Shown here: positions 44,391 through 54,341 of the stretch, piece after piece | How the letters are laid out: every line of letters begins with the position of its first letter | How positions within the stretch are numbered: the first letter of the stretch is position 1 | NCBI GenBank assembly: GCA_001897755.1 | Contig: MKUJ01000003.1 | Coordinates: forward strand, 31,754-95,753 | Length of the DNA: 64,000 nucleotides | Direction of reading: 5' to 3' | From: Afipia sp. 64-13 | GTDB lineage: Bacteria > Pseudomonadota > Alphaproteobacteria > Rhizobiales > Xanthobacteraceae | Notes under the pieces: generated by a model | Databases searched by the model: none | Told to the model about the DNA's origin: nothing | What the model saw: only the letters and a program-made list of their open reading frames with translations | Made by a program: the position numbers and the translations under genes

Positions 44391-45833
44391 TTACGGCAAA
44401 ACCCTCACGATACAGTCGGAAATGCCGGTAGGCTGAATCACGCTAGACGGCGTACTGGTGCCACCCTGCGCGGCGCCTATGAAGGTAGAAGGCGCCTGCG
44501 AAAATGAAATCTGTCCCATATTCGTAACTCTGGGAAAATCGACACCCGGATTCGGCGGCGAAGTGCTGTAACCGCTGCCATCCCAGCCGTACTTAAAGCT
44601 TCCGCTGGCGGTGATCACGCCGTTCAGGATTTCGCCAGAAGGCGTATAGGGCGGAAGGTTCGCGGTGAGGAGCGTTTTGCTTTCGCTGCCACCGCTTGCC
44701 CCCATCGCTTTTCCATCGGCAGCAAAATAGCTCGATGTCAGACGGGTCGCAGCCGTTCCACCCATATCGTCGCGTCCCGCGAGGACACGACCTCGACAGT
44801 CGCGCACACCGACGGTCGTTGCACCGCCACCTGTCCCGTAACCATGCAGGAACACTGTTGCATTCGATACCCCGCTGCTTGTGGCGTTTGCCGACATCTT
44901 GATCGTTGTGGGGGTGACGCTGACGATCGTGGTGCCATTCTGAATGCCCGCACCCTCGACTGGCATACCGGCGCCCATCTTTGATGTATCAGCGACGGTC
45001 AAGGTATCACTACCGGACGCGCGCGTGGCCGCCTGTGTCCTCGTGACAGCCGCGAGATAATCTGGATAGTCTGCGCGCGGCAGGGCTTGGCCGTAGCCGA
45101 GCGCATATTTCGGCGGCACCTCTGCACCGTCAAAATAGAACACGGTTGAGACCGGAACCGCCGGATTTGTCACCGCGTTGCCGCTGATTTTGGTGATCGC
45201 GGTGACGCGCCAGTTACCGGAGCCAAGCGCAACCGCCTCAATCACATCCCCAGCCGACGTCAGATAGTCGGTCTGACCCGGCAGGATCAGCGAAATCGCA
45301 CTGTAGGTCAGAGTCGCCGCACCAGTGAACACCAGGGTCTTCTTGACACCACTGGCGCATGCAGATCCAAAGCTGCTGATCGTCGTGGTTCCGGTCACCG
45401 TCTGAAACGCTGCGGGTAATGCACACAAATCTGTCATTGCTGCCGCCGTCACAGTTGCGGCGCCGCCGCCGACCGGCGGCGACCAGACGCCGCTCGCGAC
45501 ATCAATGACGCCTTCCACGACCCAGCCCGCTCCGCTGTAGCGCTTCTTCACCAGCAAGGTTGCGTTACTATCGTCGAGCCAGCATTGCCCGGCCTTCGGC
45601 GTGCCGCCGAGAGCGTTTACGGGTGCAGCCGGACCTTTGTTGCAGGTCAGAAGCGCATCCCACGCATCGTTCATGTAGCCGACCGCCTGCAGCGACGAGT
45701 AGGTGCCGGTTGTCGGTAGGTGCACGTTGCCCTGACTGGTGAAGCCCTGCGGCCCGGAGACCCCAAGAGCCGTCACCAATGCAATCGCGAACGATGCGGC
45801 AAGCATCGTCGCGCCGTGAAGCGCGTTCTTCAT
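44391..45833 (-). CDS. Phage tail-collar/fibre-like protein with hydrophobic N-terminus
   Basis: 480 residues. The N-terminal segment ATMLAASFAIALVTALGVSG is a signal-like hydrophobic stretch. The next module mirrors the other fibre protein (PTTGTYSS, LLTCNKGPAAPVN, GQCWLDDSN). The later part is a phage tail-collar domain: YGQALPRADYPDYLAAVTRT, then RDCRGRVLAGRDDMGGTAA and, at the end, SDCIVRVLP. Collar domains mediate attachment of fibres and receptor contact. Confidence 0.75.
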   Translation of the reverse strand: MKNALHGATMLAASFAIALVTALGVSGPQGFTSQGNVHLPTTGTYSSLQAVGYMNDAWDALLTCNKGPAAPVNALGGTPKAGQCWLDDSNATLLVKKRYSGAGWVVEGVIDVASGVWSPPVGGGAATVTAAAMTDLCALPAAFQTVTGTTTISSFGSACASGVKKTLVFTGAATLTYSAISLILPGQTDYLTSAGDVIEAVALGSGNWRVTAITKISGNAVTNPAVPVSTVFYFDGAEVPPKYALGYGQALPRADYPDYLAAVTRTQAATRASGSDTLTVADTSKMGAGMPVEGAGIQNGTTIVSVTPTTIKMSANATSSGVSNATVFLHGYGTGGGATTVGVRDCRGRVLAGRDDMGGTAATRLTSSYFAADGKAMGASGGSESKTLLTANLPPYTPSGEILNGVITASGSFKYGWDGSGYSTSPPNPGVDFPRVTNMGQISFSQAPSTFIGAAQGGTSTPSSVIQPTGISDCIVRVLP

Positions 45834-45851
45834 GTTGATGTTCCTTAGCTT

Positions 45852-48800
45852 TTAGTACCCGCGCACCAGCGCGTTGACGTTGTTGCCCATGCGGGCGACT
45901 TTCACGCCGTCGTTCTTCACAAACAGCGTCATTTCCGAGAGTGACAAGCCTTCCCAGACTACCTCGTCGCCCGGCGTCGGATTCTGGATCGATGGCGTGA
46001 CGTGCGGCAGCGGCTCATTGTTGAGGCCACCATTGAACGGAGCGTCCTCGGTCGATCCGGTCGGCCGGAACACCACGCGCAGGCCGTCTGCCGGAATATC
46101 GAGGTTCTGATAGCTGTCGAAACGATCGGGCACGTCTACTGTCCAAGTCCACGACAGCAGGTAAGCGATCACATTGACAGAAGGGTCGAGGATCTCGAAT
46201 TCCATGCCGAGCTGGAATAGCCAGCCGGCATAGACATCCGGCGACCAGACCTGTGGCTCTTTCCAGATCGCGCCGGCGAGAAAGGCGTTGTCCGGCACGA
46301 ACAAATTCTCTTCGGAGAAGGCGTCACCGGGTCCAGTGTCGGATATTCTGATCACCGGCCGCACCCGAATGAACTGTGCGAGGTAACCCTTCAGGAAATC
46401 GGGCGGGAACAGGAAATCCGTGCCGGCGAGAAAGTCGTCACCGATCGGCACACCAGTTGCTGTCCAGTCGTTCGAGATGCGGCAAAGTCCCTTGCGGCCG
46501 ATGTTGACGACATACTTGCTCCAATAGATGCCGCCGCCGGGCGCACCGCGATTGAGGAAGTCGAGTTGCGACAGGAAGTCGCCTTCATCGAGAAACGGCT
46601 TATCGCCAGACGTTCTCAGGTAGTTGCCGCCGGAGACATCCTTTCCGACCGACCCGCCGAAGTAACCATCCCACCCTTCGGCGCGCTCGTCGTGGCTCAC
46701 CACGACATTCTCAACAGCAACCGACCCTTGGATCAGGATAGATGGCACCGTGACGCTATAGACGCGCGTGCCGCCGGCCGTGACGATATAGGCAGCGACA
46801 AAGTAGGTATCGTCGCCAACGGTCTGCCACGGCGATGAGGCATAATCCGCGACAGTCTGCGCCGCCTCGAAGGTCGTCCCTTTCCTGATCTCGATCCCGA
46901 CGTCACGGAAGTCCTGCGGATCGTCCCAGATCAGGTTCGAACGGCCCGTGATGTAAGTGTCGCGAAGATTGGAGACCGGGTTGGGCGGCATCTCAAGCCC
47001 GGCCAGCGTCGCGTCGTCGGTCGCAACCCATGTTGATGGCCGCCCAACGCTATCCAGTGCCCTTACTCTAAACGCGAATGTTCCTGCCCCCAGATCGAAC
47101 AGATCGATCGAGCTTTGGTTGGAAAACTGAGGCGATGACGGCTGCCAATTCTGAGTCGCGGGCTTGATCTGCACCTCGTAGTCCACGACGCGCGGATCCG
47201 GCGAAAGCACCCACGACACCATCGTCTTGGGCCGCGCCGTGCCGCTGACCAGCGCCACGCATTCCGACACCACCACCTCGGACGGCGGTTTGATCGGGCC
47301 GGAGGGCAATGCGGTGTAGGTCGGCGGCTCCAGCGCCAGCCCCCGCTCGATCCGCGCATATTTGGCGGGATCGTGCAGGATGCCGGATAGATCGAACAGG
47401 TTTGATGCTGTTTCGACCCGCTTGATGACCTTGACACGACGTGGCGACACGTCCGACGACGACAGCACCCAGACAGCATTGACGATCGGCGGCGGCATCA
47501 GCGGCGCGGCGAACGCCACATTCGTTGTCGTGCCTGCCGGCGTGGTCAGCGGTCGGCGCGCAACCATACCATCCGATAGCGTTACGCTCAGTTCGTAAGT
47601 CTTGCCAGCTTCCAGATCGATCGGTCGATCGAGCACGAGCCCCACCACAGCGCCGCTTTCCTCGATCAGTCCGGCGACGCGACCGCCGAATTCGACGCCG
47701 GCATAGCTCGGATCCTGCACCTCCACGATCTCGCCGGGATAGACATCGGCATGATCCCAAGACGCCTGCCATGTGCAGGTTTCGGCCTCGCTCCGCTCCG
47801 TTTCCAGAATCCACAGCCCGTAGCGATGCGCCTGGCCGCGACTGGTGCAGCCGAACGCCACCACTTCGATCGCGCGATAGCCGAAGCGCTCGATGTCGGC
47901 CGGACTGGCTTCCACCACCTCAATCGCCGGGCGACAGTAATCGTCAGGATCGTACCAGGTCACAACCGCGGCGGTGTGACGCTGGCGCAGGCTGCCGCCA
48001 CCCCAGCTTATCATTCCGCCAATCACATTCGCAGGCGTCACCAGCTTGACCGGATCGAGATCGCGGTCAGCCGTGGCGGTGATGCCTACCGAACCCCAAT
48101 AGATCATGCCCCGGAACACCGAGGCGATCGAGGTCAGCGCCTTGAATGCATCTTCCGCGCTGGAGATCGCAAAATTGAACGTGTAGCGCGGCTCATATCC
48201 GCCCAGCCCGTCCGGAACAGTCTCATCGCAATACTGGCCGATCGCGTAGATCGTCCACTTGTCCCGAAAAGCGTCCGGAACATATTCGCCGATCCCCCAG
48301 CGGTCGTTTGCGATGCACTCGAACAGCGTCCACGCCGCGTTGTTGTGCCAGACCGTTTTGAAGGTGCCATCCCAGATGCCGTCATAGGATGCATCCGAGA
48401 CGATGTTACCGTCATCGTCATAGATGCGCGGCGTGTAGTTCGCGGGCACCCGCATCCGGACGCCACGCACGCGAGCCAGCCGTTTCGGGACCCGTCCACC
48501 AAACGACTGCGCATCGACCTGATAGGCGATCAACGCGGAATACGGATATTGAAGCTGATAATCCTCAATCTCGGTGACGCTGTCCCAGTAGGTCTTGTTG
48601 GTCAGCAGGGACGATGCATTGTCGGCCGTGATGCGCCGGACGCGAATGCTCCAGTCCCCATCGCCAGGTCGCTGAATACGAAAGCTGCGCTGATAGGCGG
48701 TGTTGGTCTTTCCCGAAAAGATCGCGTTTGTCGGCGTGACATCGACGAAAGCCCCACCATCAAGCTGCACGTCGATTCCGATCTGGACCGATGTTGCATT

Positions 48801-49214
48801 GATGTTGCCGGTCTTGGCATCGACCGATTGTAGACCATCAAGACGGATCGTCACCAAGACCGCGGTTGCCTCGCTATTCGCGACCGCACGCACTACCGGG
48901 GCGGCTTGCTTGACCTCCGAGCCGACCGCAAACACGGACTCCACGGCCGGAAATCCGGGGATCGAGGCCTGATCAGGGGTACCCGCTCTCGCCTCCACCA
49001 CGATGTTGGTGAAGTTGAAGCTGCCGTCGGCATTCTGGATCGGCGTGTCGTCGAGATACACTCCCTGCAGCCCGCCGACGAGTCCCTCGACCTCGCCCTC
49101 CGAAATTAGATCGATCAACCGCGCCGTGGCGCGAGATTGCAGCGTGTTCGGAGATTCGACCGGCCCGTTCGACGAGCCGCCGCCCTTGCTTCCGCCAGAA
49201 CCGCGCAGCCTCAT
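45852..49214 (-). CDS. Phage host-specificity protein J (tail tip attachment)
   Basis: 1120 residues. The N-terminus is J-like: GPVESPNTLQSRATARLIDL, then SEGEVEGLVGGLQGVYLDDTP. Central parts have KLVTPANVIGGMISWGGGSL-type beta domains, then fibronectin-like segments (DYEVQIKPATQNW) and a C-terminal receptor-contact region. Lambda J is about 1130 residues, so the length agrees. It overlaps gene I by four bases and ends the lambda-ordered tail cassette. The C-terminus should determine the receptor. Confidence 0.92.
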   Translation of the reverse strand: MRLRGSGGSKGGGSSNGPVESPNTLQSRATARLIDLISEGEVEGLVGGLQGVYLDDTPIQNADGSFNFTNIVVEARAGTPDQASIPGFPAVESVFAVGSEVKQAAPVVRAVANSEATAVLVTIRLDGLQSVDAKTGNINATSVQIGIDVQLDGGAFVDVTPTNAIFSGKTNTAYQRSFRIQRPGDGDWSIRVRRITADNASSLLTNKTYWDSVTEIEDYQLQYPYSALIAYQVDAQSFGGRVPKRLARVRGVRMRVPANYTPRIYDDDGNIVSDASYDGIWDGTFKTVWHNNAAWTLFECIANDRWGIGEYVPDAFRDKWTIYAIGQYCDETVPDGLGGYEPRYTFNFAISSAEDAFKALTSIASVFRGMIYWGSVGITATADRDLDPVKLVTPANVIGGMISWGGGSLRQRHTAAVVTWYDPDDYCRPAIEVVEASPADIERFGYRAIEVVAFGCTSRGQAHRYGLWILETERSEAETCTWQASWDHADVYPGEIVEVQDPSYAGVEFGGRVAGLIEESGAVVGLVLDRPIDLEAGKTYELSVTLSDGMVARRPLTTPAGTTTNVAFAAPLMPPPIVNAVWVLSSSDVSPRRVKVIKRVETASNLFDLSGILHDPAKYARIERGLALEPPTYTALPSGPIKPPSEVVVSECVALVSGTARPKTMVSWVLSPDPRVVDYEVQIKPATQNWQPSSPQFSNQSSIDLFDLGAGTFAFRVRALDSVGRPSTWVATDDATLAGLEMPPNPVSNLRDTYITGRSNLIWDDPQDFRDVGIEIRKGTTFEAAQTVADYASSPWQTVGDDTYFVAAYIVTAGGTRVYSVTVPSILIQGSVAVENVVVSHDERAEGWDGYFGGSVGKDVSGGNYLRTSGDKPFLDEGDFLSQLDFLNRGAPGGGIYWSKYVVNIGRKGLCRISNDWTATGVPIGDDFLAGTDFLFPPDFLKGYLAQFIRVRPVIRISDTGPGDAFSEENLFVPDNAFLAGAIWKEPQVWSPDVYAGWLFQLGMEFEILDPSVNVIAYLLSWTWTVDVPDRFDSYQNLDIPADGLRVVFRPTGSTEDAPFNGGLNNEPLPHVTPSIQNPTPGDEVVWEGLSLSEMTLFVKNDGVKVARMGNNVNALVRGY

Positions 49215-49897
49215 TTGTTGCGGCTCAACATCGCGTAGACGCCTTCGGCCATGTTGGTTGCGCTAGATGTGGACATCTCTTCGGTACTGAGACCTGAAGA
49301 GATCACGACCGAGCCGACCACGAATTCACCGAACACCACGGGCACCGGGCCGCCCTGCGCTGTCACATTCTCGGCGCTGCCGAACAGGAAGGATTCCTTG
49401 CGATCCTCCACTCCCTTTCCGGCTTTGGGCGAGGGCGCCAACATCTGGGCGATACCGCCGAGCGCGATCAGAGCACCGAAGCCTGCAATCGAGCCGAAGC
49501 TGATGCCGGAAAAGCCAATTGCCGAGATGCCGCCAAAAGTGGCGCTTAGTCCGCCCGCCAAGCCGAGCGCATACGGCGCAACGATCGCCAAGCCAACGAT
49601 CGCGACCCCGGCTAGAACCTTGCCCCAGCCCGACGCGGATCCAGCCATAACCGGAACAATGTGCAGTCCGCAGGCGGTGCGCCCGAGCCGCAATTGTATT
49701 TCGTCGAGAGACAACGAATCCGCCACGGTCTCCCGGCTTTTTACGATCCTGTAGTGACCGTCGCGGATTGCGCGGCGGAAGCCACGCAACTGAGAAATCA
49801 ACGCGCGTATGGCCTCGACGGGGCTACGCACGTCGAGATTGAAGGACGAGCCGAACTGTGCCGCCAATGCGCCATGAAGATGGACGGTGCAAAGCAT
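49211..49897 (-). CDS. Phage tail assembly protein I
   Basis: 228 residues. The beginning (VHLHGALAAQFGSSFNLDV, EAIRALISQLRGFR) matches lambda tail assembly protein I. A hydrophobic, glycine-rich middle (VGLAIVAPYALGLAGGL) and PVPVVFGEFVVGS follow. It sits between K and J, exactly the lambda order. It is needed for tail-tip assembly and is not part of the final tail in lambda. Confidence 0.88.
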   Translation of the reverse strand: MLCTVHLHGALAAQFGSSFNLDVRSPVEAIRALISQLRGFRRAIRDGHYRIVKSRETVADSLSLDEIQLRLGRTACGLHIVPVMAGSASGWGKVLAGVAIVGLAIVAPYALGLAGGLSATFGGISAIGFSGISFGSIAGFGALIALGGIAQMLAPSPKAGKGVEDRKESFLFGSAENVTAQGGPVPVVFGEFVVGSVVISSGLSTEEMSTSSATNMAEGVYAMLSRNK

Positions 49898-49899
49898 GA

Positions 49900-50595
49900 T
49901 CAGCCCTCATAACGCAGCCATTTCGTCACCATCGGCACCCAGCGGCCGACCGGTTCGCGGACCGACTTACGGCCCATCAAGTGATGCAGCAGCAGGCCGC
50001 CATCCAGCAGGACGCCTGCATGGTTTGGCACGCTGGAACGGAAATTGATCAGCGGGACGTCGCCAGTCACGGCATCGGTCGCCGGGATGACGCGAAACCC
50101 GGCCGCGCCGAAACCGTCGTTGTAGAGATCGCCACCCCGGCTCCACCAGTCAGGATCGCGAGGAAACTCGGGGAGCTTGATCTGGCGAGACTGCCAGTAC
50201 CACGAGCGAATGATGGCATAGCAATCCGTGACGCCGTGGACGAAATCCCGCCCGACCAGCGGATCGTCTAACCGGCAGTCCCCGAACCACAGCACTGGCG
50301 ATGCAGCTACGCCGTCGCAGCGCGTAATGCCCCACGGCACGGCCGTCGCGATCTGGTGCCGCATGTCATCGGCACTCGGTGCCAGCAGGTATTGTGGGCC
50401 GTGGCTGTGGATCACCGCCTCGATGCCGGGATGGTCGGTCCAGCTCCCCTCCGGCATCTCGAAATGATTGCCGGGATCGGCCGCAACGTTCTCGATTGCA
50501 TGATAGGCGCCGCCGACAACAATCCCGCAGCTCTCACGCGGAAAGCGCGACAATGCATCCGCGCGTGCGGCGGATTCGACAGCTTCACCGAACAT
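49900..50595 (-). CDS. Phage tail assembly protein K (JAMM peptidase plus NlpC/P60)
   Basis: 231 residues with two hydrolase-type domains, as in lambda K. The N-terminal JAMM/MPN part has FPRESCGIVVGG and EAVIHSHGPQYLLAPSADD (H-x-H plus S/D zinc ligands). The C-terminal NlpC/P60 part has HGVTDCYAIIRSWYW (nucleophile Cys) and NHAGVLLDG (His). Such proteins are thought to process tail-tip components or the cell wall at infection. Confidence 0.9.
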   Translation of the reverse strand: MFGEAVESAARADALSRFPRESCGIVVGGAYHAIENVAADPGNHFEMPEGSWTDHPGIEAVIHSHGPQYLLAPSADDMRHQIATAVPWGITRCDGVAASPVLWFGDCRLDDPLVGRDFVHGVTDCYAIIRSWYWQSRQIKLPEFPRDPDWWSRGGDLYNDGFGAAGFRVIPATDAVTGDVPLINFRSSVPNHAGVLLDGGLLLHHLMGRKSVREPVGRWVPMVTKWLRYEG

Positions 50596-50597
50596 GC

Positions 50598-51329
50598 TCA
50601 GCCTCTATACTTCGCAGCGCCCGGAAAGCCGCCAAATGGCAGGTCGCCGGTCGGATAGCGTCGCTTGCAGCCGATCCCGAGACGCTTGGCGCAACGATCC
50701 TTGGCAGGATCATCGGTCGGATTGCCCCGCTCATCGAACATGGCTTCGCCCGTGTAAGGACAAGCCGTCGTGCCTGTCGGATACACCCATTCGCTTCCGT
50801 TCCAGCGTCGGTAGCGCCACGGGCAGTAGCCCTGCACGACTTGCCGTCCGGGGATCATCCGGCCTTCGATGTCGATCGCCGTGCCAAGCATGAACTCGAC
50901 CACGAGCTTGTTCTGCGTCGTCTTCTGGTCGATCACGAAGATGTCGGGATCGTGCTCAATATCCGGATCGGCATCCGGCATGCCGTCAAGATGCTTGAAC
51001 GGAACGCGGTGCCGAGTAACGATCGCGCCCTGAAGATCGCTATAGGCGATGCACAGCGCCGAGATGGCAAGATCGGTATTGCCGACCGTGAGTTTCGGTT
51101 GCGGGAGCGGCCCCTGCCCATCCCATAACCATCCTTCGGACTTGCAGGCACGAGGCGCGTAAATCTGTCCGCGCCAGGTAATCGGAGCCGGAGCCGGGCT
51201 GGACGCATCCGGGATTAGCGGTACAGGTGAAAACCGCAGAACCTCGCCGAAGATCGCCGTGCAGTCGACGTCGTAAAGCTCGACGGTATCGCCGGCATTC
51301 GGCCTTTGAACATCCGTCGCCAGCGTCAC
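50598..51329 (-). CDS. Phage minor tail protein L
   Basis: 243 residues. The C-terminal half carries four cysteines in GYCPWRYR, ACPYTG, DRCAKRLGIGCKRRYP; lambda L uses such cysteines to bind an iron-sulfur cluster. N-terminal segments (VELYDVDCTAIFG, ITWRGQIYAPRACKSEGW) match the gpL fold. It overlaps M by four bases. Confidence 0.9.
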   Translation of the reverse strand: MTLATDVQRPNAGDTVELYDVDCTAIFGEVLRFSPVPLIPDASSPAPAPITWRGQIYAPRACKSEGWLWDGQGPLPQPKLTVGNTDLAISALCIAYSDLQGAIVTRHRVPFKHLDGMPDADPDIEHDPDIFVIDQKTTQNKLVVEFMLGTAIDIEGRMIPGRQVVQGYCPWRYRRWNGSEWVYPTGTTACPYTGEAMFDERGNPTDDPAKDRCAKRLGIGCKRRYPTGDLPFGGFPGAAKYRG

Positions 51330-51673
51330 AGGTCAAAGACCTCTTTAAGATTGGCCGACAGGCTCACCAGATCGGCTCCGAGATAGCCCCGCGACCAGTC
51401 AACCGCGATCCATTTCCGCTGGACGATCTCGAGCGGCACGGTCCACAGAAAGGCCGTCTTGGTGTGTGTTTCAAAGAACGCCTCGATCGCGTCCGCCTGC
51501 CCGTCTTCCAACATGCTCCATTGAGCCTGGAACGTTCGTGGATTGGCATTAAGGCCATCACCGGATCGCTGACTATAGCCATCACCGAAGGTAGCCTCGT
51601 TGACGCGCGGCCTGACCGGGCGAACGCTCGGCGTTGATGGTGCCAGCGGAGGATTGAACACATCAAGCGGCAC
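51326..51673 (-). CDS. Phage minor tail protein M
   Basis: 115 residues, phage_min_tail family: VNEATFGDGYSQRSGDGLNA, then FFETHTKTAFLWTVPLE and KWIAVDW. It lies between tape measure and L as in lambda, and overlaps the tape measure by 11 bases. Confidence 0.9.
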   Translation of the reverse strand: MPLDVFNPPLAPSTPSVRPVRPRVNEATFGDGYSQRSGDGLNANPRTFQAQWSMLEDGQADAIEAFFETHTKTAFLWTVPLEIVQRKWIAVDWSRGYLGADLVSLSANLKEVFDL

Positions 51674-53948
51674 GATTCAGCATCCCGCGAGCACGCATAT
51701 GATAGGCGACGCGCTCGTCGACCACCTGCATCATGCTGGCCTTCACCGCCGCACCGATCGCGGCCGCATTGTCCGGCGACGTTCCTTCCGGGAGCGTGAT
51801 GTTGATATCGCCGAACGCGATTGCTACGCCGTCATTTCCGGCGTTGCCAGCCATCTGCATCGAAACGTCATGCGGGATAATCCGGGTGCCGCTCGGCAAA
51901 TCGACGATCTCGCCGCCGTGTTCATTGATGCTGGTGAGGCCACCACGCCAATTGTCGTTGCCGGCGGCGTTCATCCCCATCCCGGTCCCATAGCCTGGGA
52001 AAATAGCTGCATTGAGGGCCGCGTCCTGACCGGTAAAGCTGCCTACCGATGGCACTCCGCCGAAACCGAAGCCGCCCATCAGGGTCTGCAGGCCCCGCAT
52101 AATCGGCGCGACGATCAGCATCTTGATCATTGCTTCCTCGAGGGCGCGAATGATGGTCCGCGACATGTCACGAAAGGCATCACCCAAGGATTTGGAACGG
52201 TCGATCGCGTCCGCCAGACCCGAAACCAGACCGGTCTCGATCGCCGACGCCACCTGCCGCATGGCGTTGAACACGCGCATGGACTGCGCTTCCACGCTCG
52301 ACAGAGCGTCCGCAACGTCCGGATAGATCGCCTTGAGCTGCTGTGCGATCTGGATATCTTCCTGCGACAGAAATGCGGTCCGCCGGCCAAAGTTCAACTG
52401 AGCCTCGACACGCGCACGCGCCAACGCTTCTGCCGCGGCCGCCGCCCGGTCCGCAAGTCCGCTCATTTCTGCCTTGGCTGCGGCGGCTGCAGGGCTTAGG
52501 CCATCCTTGAGGCCCGCGGCAGTGAGCTGCGCAATGGCGCGAGCCCGCTCCTGCGCGGCGGCGCCAGCCTCGACCGCGCCAGCCGCCGCCTTCGTCATTT
52601 CGATGTAGCGAAGCAGGGATTCCTCGGCGCGGGCATATGCGCTGGTATCCGGCCCATTGTCAGATACCGTGCCGGGCACTTTGGACTTGTCCTTGAAGAC
52701 TCCGCGAACAACATTATTGCTCTCGTCAACCGATCGCGCGACGTTGGCCGGGTTCTTGAGCATGTTGTCCAACCGCTGACGAGCGATTTCGCGCTGCCAA
52801 TCAGGATCCTTGTCCTTATCACCAACCAGCATCAGTCCAGCCTCGGCGGCGGCCTTGGCCCGGCTCTCGGGAGTGGTGGTCAGGTCAACGAATTTGTTGA
52901 TCAACCATGAAGGAATGGCCAGCAGCTTGTCGACGAACCGGGAAACCCAATCGAAAGCGCTGGCGATGGCCTCAACGATCCCGACCCAGACCTCTTTCAT
53001 TTTCATGCCGAGGCTGGTGAGCAGGTCCTGCACCGGGTGCCAGCGCTGCGATAGGATTTTCTCCGCCGCATCGAGGCGTTGCTGCAGCCACAAGGCATTG
53101 CCGACATCTTCATCGGAGATCAGCTTTTCCGCCGCCATCTTGTCGGCGCTCGCGATCATCTTTTTCAGATACTCGTCATCCTTGGCAAGATTTTCCGTGA
53201 CCTTCGGCCCAAGGTAGGTCTTGGCGATATCGAGTGCAGCCAGACGTTCGCCGTTGTCGATCGCGCTGTTGATTAGAGTCGAAATCGCCCGGAACCGCTC
53301 CTCTAGCGTGTTCGCCGACGCCAGTTGCGCCACACCGGGATTGCCCTTGAAATTGCCGGCGTCAATCAGCTCCTGTAGGCGCTTCCCTCCTTCGCTGCCG
53401 CCCAACCGATCATCGGTTGCCTCCCGCAATCGCTTGAACGACTCGACAAGGTCATCGACCTTCAGTTTGGCGTCGTCCGCCGCCCTGGTCATGCGCTGGA
53501 AAAACTCAATCGGCAGACGCAGCTCCGCAACCTTCCGGGCCATTTCGACATAATTTTCGATCTGCTCACTCGCCAGTCGCCAAGCTTCAGTGACCGTTTC
53601 GATTGCGCCCTTCACCAGCCGATAGGTCGCATAGAGCGGCAATAAAACACGGGCCAGCAAACCAAGCGTGCCGACGACGGCCGTGGTGACCGCAACCTTC
53701 TTTGCAAAGGCTTCCGCCGATTCCAGCGCGCTTTGAGCAAGCTGGCGCAGTCCCAACGTCAGACTGTTGTTGCTGTCCGCCGCGTCGCGCGCATCATCAC
53801 TGGACGTGCGCATGCTGCGCGCGAAATTGTCATTCGCCGCAAACGCCGCTGCCGCCGCCAGACGGGCCGTTTCCATCGCGCGGGTGTATTCCACCTCGCC
53901 GCGATTGTCCGACGTAATGACAAGTTCCGTTACGACCGGCTCAGCCAT
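51663..53948 (-). CDS. Phage tail tape measure protein
   Basis: 761 residues, mostly alpha-helical. It has hydrophobic segments near 85-130 (VAVTTAVVGTLGLLARVLLP, the likely pore-forming part), long charged helices in the centre, and a Gly-rich C-terminus (GLQTLMGGFGFGGVPSVGSF, NINEHGGEI-like). Tape measure length sets tail length, so this tail should be comparatively short; lambda H is 853 residues. Position directly after the G/T genes confirms the call. Confidence 0.9.
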   Translation of the reverse strand: MAEPVVTELVITSDNRGEVEYTRAMETARLAAAAAFAANDNFARSMRTSSDDARDAADSNNSLTLGLRQLAQSALESAEAFAKKVAVTTAVVGTLGLLARVLLPLYATYRLVKGAIETVTEAWRLASEQIENYVEMARKVAELRLPIEFFQRMTRAADDAKLKVDDLVESFKRLREATDDRLGGSEGGKRLQELIDAGNFKGNPGVAQLASANTLEERFRAISTLINSAIDNGERLAALDIAKTYLGPKVTENLAKDDEYLKKMIASADKMAAEKLISDEDVGNALWLQQRLDAAEKILSQRWHPVQDLLTSLGMKMKEVWVGIVEAIASAFDWVSRFVDKLLAIPSWLINKFVDLTTTPESRAKAAAEAGLMLVGDKDKDPDWQREIARQRLDNMLKNPANVARSVDESNNVVRGVFKDKSKVPGTVSDNGPDTSAYARAEESLLRYIEMTKAAAGAVEAGAAAQERARAIAQLTAAGLKDGLSPAAAAAKAEMSGLADRAAAAAEALARARVEAQLNFGRRTAFLSQEDIQIAQQLKAIYPDVADALSSVEAQSMRVFNAMRQVASAIETGLVSGLADAIDRSKSLGDAFRDMSRTIIRALEEAMIKMLIVAPIMRGLQTLMGGFGFGGVPSVGSFTGQDAALNAAIFPGYGTGMGMNAAGNDNWRGGLTSINEHGGEIVDLPSGTRIIPHDVSMQMAGNAGNDGVAIAFGDINITLPEGTSPDNAAAIGAAVKASMMQVVDERVAYHMRARGMLNRAA

Positions 53949-53955
53949 GTGGCTA

Positions 53956-54341
53956 TCACTCCGTGTCAGGCCCGTTTTGCGAGTGTTCGACGCGATACAG
54001 GTTGTCCAGCATTTCGATCTGTTCGATTTCCCATGGTGTAAGCCGCAACCGCGTCAGCCGCAGGAATGCATCAATATCGGCCCATGAAATCGGGTTAAGG
54101 CCGAAACCGTTTGAGGCTCGCCGATTGGCGAGACGCTGAAACGTAATCCAGAGATAGCGAAGGGTAGATGGCAAAGGCGGAGTTTCAAGTTCCGCCTTGA
54201 TTTCTGCCCGCCGTTCGGCGCGCCGGGTGCGTTCGAGCAGGCCCTGCAGCGTCTCCCGGTAGGTGACGCCGTCTTCGACGCGATCGAGAGCAAAGGCTCG
54301 CTCCGCAAATGCCCTCAGTTCGTGGCGGAGCTCGGCATAAA
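53956..54341 (-). CDS. Phage tail assembly chaperone T part (reached by -1 frameshift from G)
   Basis: The open frame lies -1 relative to G and overlaps its end. From the slip region at about 54341 it reads YAELRHELRAFAERAFALD onward, with the conserved gpT-type block RYLWITFQRLANRRASNGFG, PISWADIDAFLRL and EQIEMLDNLYRVEH. It has no convincing start codon of its own, so the product is expected as a G-T fusion of about 270 residues. Confidence 0.8.
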
